Assembly: GCA_963585895.1 (NCBI GenBank)
Contig: OY757904.1
Span: forward strand, 5,445,515-5,509,514
Length of the DNA stretch: 64,000 bases
Origin: Sepioteuthis lessoniana
Lineage: Eukaryota > Mollusca > Cephalopoda > Myopsida > Loliginidae
Reading direction: 5' to 3'
The notes beneath the pieces are model-generated. The model made no database searches. It was not told the origin of the DNA and worked only from the letters and a program-made list of their open reading frames with translations. How positions within the stretch are numbered: position 1 is the stretch's first letter; each line of letters opens with the position of its first letter. Below are positions 46,102 to 57,428 of this stretch, piece after piece. The position numbers and the translations under genes were made by a program.

Positions 46102-47166
46102 GTAATTTTTTCGATAGATAAATAGTGACTGACGTATGTTTTCTTAAATAACGTTTGATATCTGATAAAACTTAAGTTAATTTCTTTATTGTTACCATTC
46201 ATGAATTACACTGTAATTACTATTCAAGTTGGTGAACAAGATAATAATTGAGTCATTAACACAGCACGAATGATACTGGTTATTCCCACCGTAATTTTCT
46301 TCTTCAAGGGACTAAATATATATCATATATTATATAAGACATTTTTTCAGTGGATGATATACAGAGTTGATATTTGTTTCCCTTTTGAAGTTGTCACCCA
46401 ATCCAGATTGGCGTCATCAACAAAAGCCTTAAAAATGAAGTATATAAGATCGAAATTCAAAGTTAATGTGAAAATCATAGCAGAATTTGAACAATCTATA
46501 CATCTCTAATACCTTTCAACCTTAAACCATTTGACCCAAAGATACCTTGCACTTGAACTCAAAACTTCTCAAATACACTACAAATAGATTATACTTTTTT
46601 CTGTAGAGAATATGTACTTTTTAAAGGCTATCTCACCATTCTTTTAAAAGAAAAGTTATGATTGCTTGCGATACAAAGCCATTTAGAATAGGTATGAAAT
46701 ATGATGTCACCGTGTTCAAAATTTTTGGGTTTACTGTGTAAACTAAATCAATTGGTTTCATATCATAAATTGCGTTTAAATTAAAATTTTGAGTTTCCGT
46801 TCGTCTTAATGTGACAATGAATTTACAAGTCACTGATGGATTAAAATAATGAATTTAGAATTTTCTTCTATATTTCACCATGTTAATTAAGCTTTGAGTT
46901 TAGATTAAACAATTAATGAATATCCATATTTTTTAGAAAACATGCGATTAAATGGTTCCATGGAATATAGCTTAATATTATAATGATTTATCGATAGACA
47001 TTTTTGAAAAATAAACGAGACTAACTTTTAGAGAACACGAACGCACTAAAGAAACGGAAGACGATGATATTGATCAACTCAAAGAACTCATAGGGCAGAG
47101 CCAAGTAAATATTTTCCTTTTTCATCTCTCTACGTCTGTCTTACTTTCTTTTTGTCTCTTACTCCG

Positions 47167-47167
<1 letters not shown>
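46102..47167. other. Unassigned AT-rich sequence
   Basis: Nothing recognised. Confidence 0.5.

Positions 47168-47211
<44 letters not shown>
47168..47211. repeat. (TC)n microsatellite
   Basis: A pure TC run. Confidence 0.95.
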
Positions 47212-47217
<6 letters not shown>

Positions 47218-47625
47218 TGAATATTTATTACACGTCCTGAATCTTTATTTACGTTCTTTCATGAAGAAACAAGGAAATTGAATTAAAAAAATAAAACGGG
47301 TTATAGTGCATTTCAAGTTTTAGTAATATCATGAAGTAGCAACATTTATTGCTAACCAAAATTGAGAGTATATATATATATGCATATACCCAATCCTATT
47401 TCATTTTAAAGGTGCTAGATAGTTTCTGGTTAAGGGTCATTTGCGCTGAGATAGCACAACTTGATCCTATTCAAACTGGTTGCAAACACATTATTAATAT
47501 CAAATAGCATTATTATTGCTAAGTAGCAACACTTGCAACCATTTTACTATGTTCAAAATAGATTGGCTCTTATTCGTTTCAAAATAAAGTTATCAACAAA
47601 CAATTCACACACACACAGATATATT

Positions 47626-47627
<2 letters not shown>
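47212..47627. other. Unassigned sequence
   Basis: Nothing recognised. Confidence 0.45.
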
Positions 47628-47718
<91 letters not shown>

Positions 47719-47808
47719 AGGATTTGTCATTAAATAAACCCTCAAGGATTGATAAATAACAAACCAGACCAATCCATATATATCTATATATATATATATA
47801 TATATATA
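47628..47808. repeat. Compound (TA)n-(GT)n and second (TA)n microsatellites
   Basis: TA passes into GT (to about 47716), then ordinary sequence, then TA at 47777-47808. Confidence 0.92.
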
Positions 47809-47829
47809 GGAGTGATGCATTTTGAAATA

Positions 47830-48352
47830 CGAGGATCATTCAATAAATAGAGTGAATATTGTATAGAAACTTGGAAATAAGAAGCACTGTTTATAGTTGC
47901 TTCTTTATCGAGAAAATCAATAGTGACGTCTCATTTTATGTCCCAGAAGACTGTCAGCATGACTGGTGAGCCCGAATCCTTTCCTGGAGAGTATGTATGT
48001 TTCCACTCCTTTTTTTATTCAGGCTTGTATTGGAAAACTCATATTTCGCCAATTTTTTCACAGATTTTACTAAAATATGGTTTTCCGTATTCATCACACA
48101 TTCTTCTGTAAATTTCTTATGGTTTACACTTCTAAGTTATAAAAGATTTAATAGCAGATCTTTGTTCAAGACGGGAGCACACTGTTTAATTTCCCACCAT
48201 GTTGAATAATCGCAAAACAAATATTTTTGCGAGATCAAAATATTTTTTGTAATAAAATTCCACTCAATGAATTTACATTTATGGAAAAAATACTGAAAAC
48301 AGAATTTTTGCTTTTTTCAAAGAAATTCCTTTTATTTATTGAATGACTCTCA
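47830..48352 (-). mobile_element. 523-bp internally deleted mariner (copy E)
   Basis: TA flanks both sides. The left end CGAGGATCATTCAATAAATA and the right end (reverse complement TGAGAGTCATTCAATAAATA) are inverted repeats. On the minus strand the N-terminal trace LEQRSAIKFL, with KKFTEECVMNTEKPYFSKIC, is followed after a deletion by YSPGKDSGSPVMLTVFWDIK, a TGA stop, and DVTIDFLDKEATINSASYFQ. The second part carries the first catalytic Asp (VFWD) of mariner transposases. Sequences for the other two catalytic residues are absent. The protein differs from copies A-C, so this is a second mariner lineage with similar ends. Confidence 0.78.
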
Positions 48353-48565
48353 TATTTGCATTTTTTCTTGCAAAATAATATCTAATTCTTATATAAATTC
48401 ATTTGTTTAAATATATTTCATTTTGCTGCCCTAATAATATTTACATGTAAAATTAGATCTCCAGAGAATTAATTGACATCTGATTCAAAACATCAGTGGC
48501 AAAAATAATACTGTGAGTCAGAAATTTAAAATGCAATAAAGATAAATTCTTGCTTGGTTTGAAAA
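48353..48565. other. Unassigned sequence
   Basis: Nothing recognised. Confidence 0.45.
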
Positions 48566-48908
48566 CGAGTGTCCTGGATATTACACTAAACAATCTGATG
48601 GCGAGGTTCCAGTAAACTTGGAGCTTTGGGGAATGTGGATTACGCCTTCATTGCCATCGCTCCCTCGCCGGGTGTGGTAACACTTGATGGGGTCCTATCT
48701 ATGAGTCAAATAGAATTAAACTGTGTACTTATGAAAAACTGAACTGTCTAAAATAGAACTGTTTTTAAAAAGAACTAAATTGTGCACTTATGCTAAACTG
48801 AAATGTTTGAAATTGAACTGTTTTCGACATCGAAACTGTGTACTTATTCTAAATTGAATTGTTTAACATTTTAATTCGAAAATAGTTGATACGCCATAAA
48901 ACAAAACA
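48566..48908 (+). repeat. Minisatellite-bearing SINE-like unit (S4e)
   Basis: The head GAGTGTCCTGG, CAATCTGATGG, GGTTCCAGTAAA and GCCTTCATTGCCATCGC leads to CTATGAGTCAAATAG. Then come about three minisatellite units (TGTGCACTTATGCTAAACTG) and a short 3' end, GTTGATACGCCATAAAAC. It is a compact copy with a small array, useful as a reference for the expanded copies at 1742-3395. Confidence 0.65.
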
Positions 48909-50247
48909 AACAATCAAACTTATCATAGCAGCTACAGCTCAGTTGATGAAATTTTTCTTATGAATTTTCTTTTGTAGCTTGTGACTTACTTTTAAAACAG
49001 GTAATTATTTTGTTTTATGTTCAAGAGGTTTTGTGTGTTTTTTCACAAAATTTCTCTAAAAAATTCCATTTGAAGAGAAACATTTTTATTACTGAATTGG
49101 TTCTAAAAACCTCATAAATATTTAATCATTAGTTGGTTTTTCGTAGATTTTGTAAATTGTGTATTTCTTGTTTTCATAAAAATTTAACGTGTGGTACATT
49201 TTTTTCAGATATTACGTGAAATAAAATTTTAAACAGAAATATTTTCGGGTCTATTGGGTGTAAAATTACAAATCTTATTCAATCTTTTAATCAATTACAC
49301 AAAAACTATGACTATTTTTTCACAAGTTTCAATCGTTTCTTCGCCATAAATCATAGTGTTTTGTTAAGCTAAACATTTTTCTCATGCAAAATGTTACACT
49401 TTTTGTGTGTTTTCTATATTATTTTATTCTGTATAAAAGAAATAGTTAAATCAAGCAAAAACCCATTTAAAAAATATACGGAAAGTATAAATGTAAAAGA
49501 CTGTACGAAAATCAATGAGACAAAATAAAATCTTAAATCACTTGTTTTTAATTTCCTAAGAAATATACATCTGATACATACAGGAGTACGATATTACGGC
49601 ATTCTATGTGATCTAGTCAGATGCCTAAATGAGATAAATTGTACAGATCAAATTCTAATATGTGTTCCTGCGTTGAAATAAGATAATTCATGGACATTGA
49701 TTTCAAATCAACTGTATGATATTCACTTTTGTTGTTATTACGAGACCGCTAATTCTATAATCAGTGCTAGCATTGCATGTACCGGCTCAATCGTTTACAT
49801 TCAAAGCAGATGTGATCTCAAGTAGGTTGGAATGAACGTTCTTCAAACAGAGAGATTATATCAAATCAAATAAATACTAATGGGATGTTTATTGAATGGA
49901 AAGATAGTGGCAACTCTTTTAAGACTTTTTTTGTTAATACATTACCTTTACATTGCTTATTTGATATGCTTCAGCCAAGGTTTGCGTGCTTGTACAGGCA
50001 TAGCTTCCGAGTTTGACATAATGATGTGTTTTTGTCTCTAATCCGATCGACAACGAATATAAGAGATTATTTTCCAATTTCAGACCACATTCAAATTGTT
50101 GGAGAATATAAATCTTTGTAAATGTGTCTCTTTACATTCAAAGAGGAAGTATAAACAAACACTTTTCAATTATGCAAATGCCCACATCCATGCCCAAACA
50201 AACACACGCATATATATTTATGTATGTATGTATGTGTACGTGTGTGG

Positions 50248-50248
<1 letters not shown>
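48909..50248. other. Unassigned AT-rich sequence
   Basis: No recognisable gene or repeat. Confidence 0.5.

Positions 50249-50288
<40 letters not shown>
50249..50288. repeat. (TA)n microsatellite
   Basis: A TA run adjoining the left end of mariner copy C. Confidence 0.95.
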
Positions 50289-50290
<2 letters not shown>

Positions 50291-50292
<2 letters not shown>

Positions 50293-51128
50293 AGGTGCAT
50301 ACGATAAATGTCCAGACTTTTGTTCTATGGGCACTTTTATTGATAGTACACTCTAGTCCCCATCGAAGTAATCTCCTCCGACTACAATGCACTTGTTGTA
50401 CCGTTCCAACAACTTCTGGAAAGCCCCATGGTAGCCCTCTTGTGTCAGAGTGTCAATGACCTTCGTCACAGTCTCTTTCATCCCCTCAATTGTCTCATAA
50501 CGCCAGCCTCTGAGCTTAGGGAATAACCAAAAGTCACAGGGAGCAAGGTCAGGACTATAGGCAGGCTGAGGAACCGTCTTGATGCCCATCTTGGTCAAAT
50601 AGTCTGTGACAAGGATAGAGTTGTGGACTGGTGAATTGTCCCGGTGGAAATGCCACTGACCCGATTTGAAGAGTGCTGGCCTCTTCCGACGAAATCTCTT
50701 CCTGAACTCCCTTTAAACCTCAACATCGTAACCCTAACCCTTTGACTAATCAACTGTGGTGTATTGATTTCCTTACTCCTCCCACACCACTCATCATCCC
50801 TCACAGACTTCTTGCCTTCCTTTAATCTCTATGCCACTCAGAAACTGATGCTCGATTTATGCAAGATGGTCGAAAAGCAGTCTAAAGCATTCCATACGTT
50901 TCTGTTTAAAACAGACTTTTATTGCATATCGTTCTTCTTAAGTGTCAGATTGAATTTTTGAAATTCAGCAGCTGTGACAATCAGTCTTTGGTAGGGTGTA
51001 TTCATATTCCCGCTGTAGCTGTTCATTTGAACCTGAAATAATAAAAATAAGATACTGAATGTTCAAGAGTCTACGACAATTCTAAATGGCCATACGAAAA
51101 AAGTCTGGAAACTTATCGTATTTACCTC

Positions 51129-51129
<1 letters not shown>
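50291..51129 (-). mobile_element. Mariner copy C, internally deleted, with telomere-like filler
   Basis: The left end TGAGGTGCATACGATAAATG with TCCAGAC, and the right end (reverse complement CGAGGTAAATACGATAAG with TTTCCAGAC), are inverted repeats set in TA arrays. On the minus strand the N-terminal relic (50595-50804, RDDEWCGRSKEINTPQLI) is joined at CGTAACCCTAACCC (50728-50741) to the C-terminal half. The open frame 50353-50598 holds GIKTVPQPAYSPDLAPCDFW and LFPKLRGWRYETIEGMKE, with the last catalytic Asp in CDFW. The deletion junction is the same as in copy A, so both descend from one deletion derivative. Confidence 0.85.
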
Positions 51130-51166
<37 letters not shown>

Positions 51167-51419
51167 CCTGTCCGTGACAAGCAAGACATAACACAAGTCC
51201 AATTTTTAGACTGAGTAAAACTGATCTGAACTCATTTTTTGCCTCGTAGACAAGTATATCATACTGGTTACACATTGTAGGTGGGATAACAGATGGATAT
51301 ATGTCTTTCTTAAGGGCATAACCAAAAGTGAAACGGAAACTGCTTTGTCATGGGATTGAAATCGGTACACAACTTCCATATCCTACATGAACAACTTTTA
51401 CGTTAGTTAAGCACACCGC

Positions 51420-51466
<47 letters not shown>
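51130..51466 (-). repeat. (TA)n arrays flanking a diverged tRNA-derived SINE (S5)
   Basis: TA runs at 51130-51165 and 51422-51466 bracket about 250 bp. On the minus strand this reads GTGTGCTTAACTAACG (A-box-like), a B-box-like CCGATTTCAATCCC, then TTTCACTTTTGG and GCCCTTAAGAAAG, resembling the S1 body layout. The tail is unclear. Low to moderate confidence for the SINE. Confidence 0.5.
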
Positions 51467-51469
<3 letters not shown>

Positions 51470-51759
51470 TGCCAACTCAACCTCCGTTTTCTTAATTCAT
51501 CTTGGACTTCCTCCGTCAGACAAGAGGAAATACATGAAAAAAATCGAAGATAAGGCTCTAACTGCGTGGATCTGGCAATCCCACAGAGCAATAACAATCT
51601 GACAAAGTCTGGTGGTGTCGTGAGATACTGCTGGGGCGCTCTGGGCTAGTGGTAATGATGCTTCGGCCCCGAAACCATGCCTGAACCCAGAGTCATCATC
51701 TGATGAAGGCTTTGTTAGAAGCAATGCTTTTGTATAAACATCAGTTATTGTATGATACC
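51467..51759. other. Unassigned sequence, slightly GC-richer
   Basis: A patch at about 51590-51720 is GC-rich (GGGGCGCTCTGGGC), and the minus-strand frame through it is open to 51853. It could be an unrecognised SINE body. No call. Confidence 0.3.
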
Positions 51760-51787
51760 TAATATATATATATATATATATATATAA

Positions 51788-51828
<41 letters not shown>

Positions 51829-51871
51829 AATGTGTGTGTGTGTGTGTGTGCATGTGTGTGTGTGTGTGTGT
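51760..51871. repeat. (TA)n and (GT)n microsatellites
   Basis: TA blocks to about 51826, then GT from 51831 to 51871. Confidence 0.93.
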
Positions 51872-51894
51872 TAGAAGTAAAAATCAGGCTGTTT

Positions 51895-52963
51895 CATACC
51901 CATGAGTCATCATCATCATCATCATGTCGCGCTGGTAGCACGGATATCCCTGACCCTCTCTCGCCACTCCTCCCTATCGTTCATCACCCTAGGCAGGTCC
52001 CCAGGACAACATCCCGTATTCTCACACAGCTGCTGAATGTATGTTCGTGCTGGTCGTCCTACTTTTGCACGGCCATGTGTGGGGGTCCATAAGAGTGCAT
52101 CTCTTATGAGTTCGTCCCTGCTTCTCAAGCAGTGTCCTGCATGTCTGGTTCGTCTAACTTGAATAGTTTTCGTGATAGGGGGCAGGTGGCCGTACAGTTG
52201 GTGTCTTGTGGGGTGTTGCCGCCAGGACTTGTTTAAGATTGCACGTAGCATTCTTGTGTAATTGCCGTCTAGCTTCTTCTCCAGCCGTTTTGTTAGCGTC
52301 CATGTAGTGCAGCCATATAGCAGTATCGATGTGACCGCTGCCTGGAAGAAACTGCGTTTCATTTTATCAGTTAGGTCTGATTTCCATATAATCGATAGCC
52401 TATTGATAGCTGTCCATGCTTTCGTTAACCTCGTGTCGATGTCCTTTTCGGTTGATTCGATGCTGCTTCCTGGGTAAGTGAATTTGTCTACTAGTTTAAG
52501 AGGGGTTCCGTCTAGAGTGGAGATGTCCCCCATTTGATTATAGCACATACATTCCGTTTTGTGTGCATTAACATAGAGGCCTATGCCTGCGGCTGCTCGT
52601 TCCAAACTATGCAGTAGTGTTTCGGCTTGGTCGGGTGTATTTGCCAATATCGCTATGTCATCAGCGTAGTCGGCGTCGGTAATTGTTGTTGCGGGGTACC
52701 TTCTGCTTCTTTTCTTCGTCAGCTCGAAGCCATTCTCTTTGATTTTGTCAATCGATGTTTTAAGTACGTAGTCTAGACAAATGATAAAGAGGTATGGGGC
52801 TAGCGTGTCTCCTTGTAATACTCCTGCAACAATGTCGAAGTATTCCGTGTCTCCATCTGGTGAACGTACTTTCACTTTGGTGTTTCCATAGAGAATCGTT
52901 ATTGCTGCTACGGTTTCTTTAGGTATGCCGTACGCTAGTAGGATTTGTTCCATACCCATGAGT
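51895..52963 (-). mobile_element. 5'-truncated LINE insertion (LINE-D) with 13-bp TSD
   Basis: CATACCCATGAGT occurs at 51895-51907 and 52951-52963 and brackets a 1,043-bp insert. On the minus strand the insert ends with a stop immediately followed by (TGA)6 (51908-51925), a microsatellite tail of the kind seen in RTE-type elements. The 5' end is truncated within the RT domain. An intact reading frame and a perfect duplication point to a comparatively recent insertion. Confidence 0.9.
51922..52959 (-). CDS. LINE-D reverse transcriptase, C-terminal 345 codons
   Basis: The frame is intact from ATG (52957-52959) to TGA (51922-51924). The first three residues, Met-Gly-Met, come from the duplicated target site, and LINE sequence begins at EQILLAYG. 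Motifs in order are AGVLQGDTLAPYLFIICLDY (palm, residues about 45-65), ITDADYADDIAILANT with catalytic YADD at residues 98-101 (plus coordinates 52657-52668), GIGLYVNAHKTECM, KLVDKFTYPGSS, a thumb with AWTAINRLSIIWKSDLTDK, ILLYGCTTWTLTKRLEKKLD, RQHPTRHQLYGHLPPITKTI and RRTRHAGHCLRSRDELI. The endonuclease and N-terminal RT are missing, so it cannot be autonomous. The match to endonuclease-RT LINEs is very strong. Clade is probably RTE-like, judged by the tail. Confidence 0.85.
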   Translation of the reverse strand: MGMEQILLAYGIPKETVAAITILYGNTKVKVRSPDGDTEYFDIVAGVLQGDTLAPYLFIICLDYVLKTSIDKIKENGFELTKKRSRRYPATTITDADYADDIAILANTPDQAETLLHSLERAAAGIGLYVNAHKTECMCYNQMGDISTLDGTPLKLVDKFTYPGSSIESTEKDIDTRLTKAWTAINRLSIIWKSDLTDKMKRSFFQAAVTSILLYGCTTWTLTKRLEKKLDGNYTRMLRAILNKSWRQHPTRHQLYGHLPPITKTIQVRRTRHAGHCLRSRDELIRDALLWTPTHGRAKVGRPARTYIQQLCENTGCCPGDLPRVMNDREEWRERVRDIRATSAT

Positions 52964-53165
52964 AGAGCGGTATAAAAATCAAAACTTAATCACCTACAAT
53001 TATTTCACTGGGATTCGAGTTTCATGTAACGAAAAGTATTATCTTCAGACATTAATCTATGCCATAGATAATACCATTTCAACTAATACGCCATCTTGAG
53101 AAGACCTCAATAAACACTCTTAAACCTAATCTCAGTTAAGTCTGTGGATTTTGTTAAGTTTGCTT
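52964..53165. other. Unassigned sequence
   Basis: Nothing recognised. Confidence 0.45.
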
Positions 53166-53393
53166 ACTTTGTTTTAATGTCATATCAACTTACAGGGATT
53201 ATTTAAAGCCAAATCCATCTCTGTTGAAAGACATTATTGGTACTATTTAACCCGTAGTCGGGGGATCAGATGTTTCATACCTTTTCAGAGACTTTTTCAA
53301 AAGTGAACGCAATAGAACAACCAGAGATCAAACCCACTGACTCGATCTTTTAATCCAGCTCGTTTCCATCCATTATACCACTGGACTCTTCTC
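53166..53393 (-). repeat. tRNA-derived SINE (family S1), minus strand
   Basis: On the minus strand the order is CCAGTGGTATAATGGATGG (A-box region), GTGGGTTTGATCTCTGG (B box), GCGTTCACTTTTG, GAAAAGGTATGAAAC, CTACGGGTTAAATAGTACC, GATTTGGCTTTAAATAA and TTGATATGACATTAAAAC. It is a full-length, moderately diverged copy. Confidence 0.78.
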
Positions 53394-53460
53394 AATTTGT
53401 TTTAATTGATCGTTTGTGTTCAAAGAAGTTAAGAACACAGACGATCAATCAAAACAAATG
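53394..53460. other. Hairpin with 28-bp arms
   Basis: The arms at 53394-53421 and 53433-53460 match as reverse complements at 25 of 28 positions by eye, with an 11-nt loop AAAGAAGTTAA. The core TTGATCGT...ACGATCAA is perfect. It abuts the 5' end of the SINE at 53166-53393. It resembles a miRNA-type precursor or a short fold-back repeat. Confidence 0.6.
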
Positions 53461-54737
53461 ACGATCGAAACGCTTTTTTCTCCCACATGTTGGAGCTCAA
53501 ACACACATTCAATTTTTCCTAAGCCACAGGAATCAAACCCATGCACTGCAAAAAATCCCAAAGACAACGAGAATATGCGGCAATTTACAAAACAAACCAT
53601 ATAAAACAACGTCCAGGTTTTTACCAAATCTCACCATACATGGTGAATATCATACTGAAGGAAAACAAAATTCAAATAGAAAATGGATAGGGAGAGAAAG
53701 AAAAAAAACATTTTTTCACTTTGTGCCACCATACTTTTGAGAATCCTTTTGTTATATAATTAAGTTAATGCTTTTTATATATTAATCATTTTTCGTTAAT
53801 TATATTTTATTATTTACCTTGGTAAGGCTTTGAACTAGTCGAGTCTCTTTTAGTCCAGGTGCATTGTCAGATGGTGCAGTCTTACGCTCGCGCGGAAAGG
53901 ATATGACAATCATCATCTGTCATAATAAATCCCCAGACAGGAAATGGAGCTCGAGAATGGATGACGTCATGCTCAGAAGAGATGTCCTGAGATTTTGAGG
54001 ATTTTGAAAAATGAGAGATGAGGTCGACCGTTGAAGGTAGCGGTTGAGTTTTTCGGATTTTACAGGCAGACATGAATTGAGATTTTAAACACCACAAGAT
54101 GCACCGTGCATGATTGGGGGCAGCATAGTATGGTTAGCATAGGCTTTTAAGAATTCTGTCTCTCTCCTCGTGTCGCCAAAGACTGAAGCCAGAAATTAAT
54201 AAATCCGTTCGTATCCGAAACGACAGTGTCCGCCTGTATTTATATATGCATTTGTATTACTGTTGTTATTTATGAGTATGCAACACTTTCCATTTACCTT
54301 TCCTTGTCACTTTGCCTCTTAGCCCTTCCTCATCCCAATTACAACCTAGACACCGCAATATAGATAATTTTCTGCGACATCACATTATAGGTAATATCTT
54401 TCCATGAAACAAGTTATGCCAAAACCCCTTTCACCCAAACACTTCCATAGTTGTAAATGTATATATTTTTTCTTTTTTAATTAGAGGAATTATTTTTCAC
54501 TTCCATACTTTATTATCAGATCCCTAAAATCTATGTCCACTTTTTTAAAAAATATTTAAAGAAACCTGATACATTTGACTTTAGATCCCTCCTCTCTACC
54601 ATTTTATCATTTCTCCTCACATGCTTCTGAATAGAAAAAATCAGAAAACAATCTCAGAAGTTCGAGATGAAATAAAGCCGAACGAAATATCATGCACCTA
54701 AATTTGAGTTAAGTATTTGATTTATCCAACTTTCCAC

Positions 54738-54739
<2 letters not shown>
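53461..54739. other. Unassigned sequence
   Basis: Several 60-70 codon frames, none recognised. A slightly CpG-bearing patch lies near 53880-54060. Confidence 0.4.

Positions 54740-54802
<63 letters not shown>
54740..54802. repeat. (TA)n microsatellite
   Basis: A pure TA run. Confidence 0.95.
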
Positions 54803-54804
<2 letters not shown>

Positions 54805-55239
54805 AGCATGTATATAAGTGAGTGATTTCTGTTTTTAGAACAAACGTTCCGAATACATAAGAGTGCTCTCAAACAAAAATAACTGCCTCTTCTTTATTAC
54901 TATAGGGTCACAAGAGAACAAAAGATTCATTCTGAAAAACAGAGTAGGTTTCCTTTTCACAGTTTGAATGGTTGTCCCCAACCAAAATATGGCAAATCCT
55001 CTAAATGAATGAGGCGAAAGCTAAGTTTAACTTCCACTAAAATAGACTAAATTCAGAACAAAAGCTGATAATTCAATTGATACAGAGAAAACAAAAGATA
55101 TCTCTTAATTCTCTGAAACATTGAGTACTTGGACTTTGAAACTATATTCTTCTCTCAAATTAAAAAAGTACATCTATTAGAGGTATCGTTTTGCATAAAT
55201 TTCCTATTAAACCTATTTGCAGGGTGGAGTCAACGTGGC
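54803..55239. other. Unassigned sequence
   Basis: Nothing recognised. Confidence 0.45.
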
Positions 55240-55448
55240 ACATTGTTCTAATATGCATGTCAGTGACATCGTAGTAAACAACTTCAAAATCCACTCTCGC
55301 CATTACCTTCACTTTTGGACCACTACTCTTTGCCGAGATATGAACCACCTAATCCACCCAATGATACGTTAAATAATACGTCAACTGTTCTTCTCTAAGG
55401 ACGTATTTAACATCTAAGTTTGATATGCAATTAATCAAAGAAACCAAC
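55240..55448 (+). repeat. tRNA-derived SINE (family S1), decayed
   Basis: Body landmarks are ACCTTCACTTTTGGAC, GATATGAACCACC, GTTAAATAATACGTCAACTG, TCTTCTCTAAGGACG and TTGATATGCAATTAATCAAAG. The head is largely unrecognisable. Confidence 0.55.
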
Positions 55449-57161
55449 CCCTATTTACTTAATTTTCGACATCCAGAATTAAATACTGCTAAGCCTTTTA
55501 GAACCCAACATTATTTTCTAAATGCTTTAAGAAAAAGCTTGAATCCAGCTCTTTGCCCCTTTTCCTGTTATGATTAGATAGTTGAATAGATTGTGCTCTT
55601 TCTCCTTGGCATGGCAACCGGTCTGGGAGAAAGAAAACTCTGAATTCAAACAATCTCTACTCCACTAAAAATTTATTTTGTGTCACATCCTTCTCGTAGT
55701 GGAGTTGATGGGTTAATATATTCATTGATAAAGGTTGAACGTAGGTCAGATTAAATTAACCTGAAAAGCCAAAGATTGGAGAGTGTAATTGATAATATGC
55801 CTTTGCATTAATAACGAACGCTAAAGGACGTGGGAGAAATCAATGAATTTTGGAGTTGTTGCTTGGGTGTATCGAAAGCACAGATAGATTCCAGAATTTT
55901 TCATCGCCAAATTGAATTTTTCGTAAGTTGTTGCGAGAAAGTTATCTCGATTTGCAACATCTTCATTTATGTTCAGTCGGTTTGAAATCTGTGGTGTGCA
56001 AAGAGCCAATGAAGAATCTTCAAACTAATTAAGTCTTCATTGAAAAACTTTGGTGTCATCCACACACGATGAAAGCTGTGTTATCGTTTTGGACCAGGTC
56101 ATTAACTCTTGAAAACATTTCAAGCATAAGAAAGTATAAATTTACAAAATATATGCATATCTCAATTGTTAATACATACTCCAGTTTTAGGAGTGGTCTT
56201 TTCAAATTCCAACAGGAAACAACCTACACGATTACAGAATACCATCAACTTGCTGACAGAGAGAGACAAAAGAAATGAATCTGATTGAAGAAGGAAAAAG
56301 TCACCAGAAAAATATTATAATTTTATGTCGTATTGAAGCAGTGAATACTTTCCTTAATTTGTGAAGTTGTACTGTTTGCCATAATCATTCCAATAATCTA
56401 CACAGTAACTATAAATAATAATATTGCCCCATTGTTTTAAAGAAAAAAATGATGCCGTTCTAGAATATATATTTTATAGAATACAACTAATTTACTTCTT
56501 GTTTTTCCATTCAACATGATTTTCATTCACTCTTATATAATAATGTATATGTTTCATTTTGATCGTTCGAGTGAAATTCACACTGCTGTGTTCATATTAT
56601 TTTGTTTCTAGAGGTAATCTACAAAAACAAAATAGCGTTTGACATCTTTATTTTGTCCATTATAAACTGTATCTTATAGTGAGAGAAGCGTCTTTTGAAA
56701 TGTTTATTTATTCTATTTTTTCTCTATTTTGTTATAAAACCTGTTACATATTATAACTTTGCTAAAGCTAAAACTGTTATAGTGATATGATAGATGCTTT
56801 AATAGTGTAATTTTTTGCGTTCGATTATGTTTAAACAATTTTAGTATTTTCTACACTAGAAAGGAAGGTACCTACATTTACGTTTTACCGTGCAAGCGTA
56901 AGTGCTCTCCTGAAAATAGGACAATTTTATAAAAAGGGGAATGGTTTCGGTTATTGAGGACAATAGAAACAGTTGCACTTTTATTCCAATGCCTTTTATC
57001 GTATTCGCTAGATGAGTCAGTATTCAATCTTGGAATGTCTATTGGTCATTTCAGGTGTCAATCAATATGATTTTCAGGAGAAATATAAAAGAGTCATAAG
57101 TTATTTGACTGGCCACCAAGTGTTCATCTGGTTTTGACTTTACATATAGAAACGTATTCAA
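55449..57161. other. Unassigned AT-rich sequence
   Basis: No recognised gene or repeat. Confidence 0.45.
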
Positions 57162-57428
57162 AGTAAGTAAGTAAAGTTGGCGGCCATAGTCGAGGGTGAC
57201 CCGAAGGCACCTTTTTCGATAGCTACTACACCAAGGTGTAGGGGAGGACGCTACTCCTTTCCCAGGATTTCTCCACTTTACCCTTGATCCGTACTTTATA
57301 ATGCTGAGTGTTAAGCAAGGAGGCATCAAGTACCATTTTAAAAGTCTTTGGTATGACTCGACCTGGGATTGAACCCAGGTCTCCCGGGTCATTGGAGAAC
57401 ACTCTAACCATTACATCAATGACTGGTA
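57162..57428 (-). repeat. tRNA-derived SINE (family S2), minus strand, full length
   Basis: On the minus strand the order is ATTGATGTAATGGTTAGAGTG (A-box region; recorded here as GATGTAATGGTTAGAGTG), CCTGGGTTCAATCCCAGGTC (B box), TTGATGCCTCCTTGC, ACGGATCAAGGGTAAAG, CCCCTACACCTTGGTGTAG, CACCCTCGACTATGG and an ACTTTACTTACTTAC tail. It is well preserved. Confidence 0.85.

Noticed and set aside
53166..53404. TTTGTTTTAAT at both ends of the minus-strand SINE as a target-site duplication
   Set aside because: The left copy overlaps the SINE's own A-rich tail and the right copy belongs to the adjacent hairpin arm, so the match is not independent evidence.
57360..57413. tRNA-like sequence with clear A and B boxes (also at 24480, 53340, 59410, 62560)
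   Set aside because: The tRNA-like parts are heads of SINEs with bodies and tails, and some carry target-site duplications. No complete tRNA cloverleaf with a plausible anticodon stem and acceptor stem was found.
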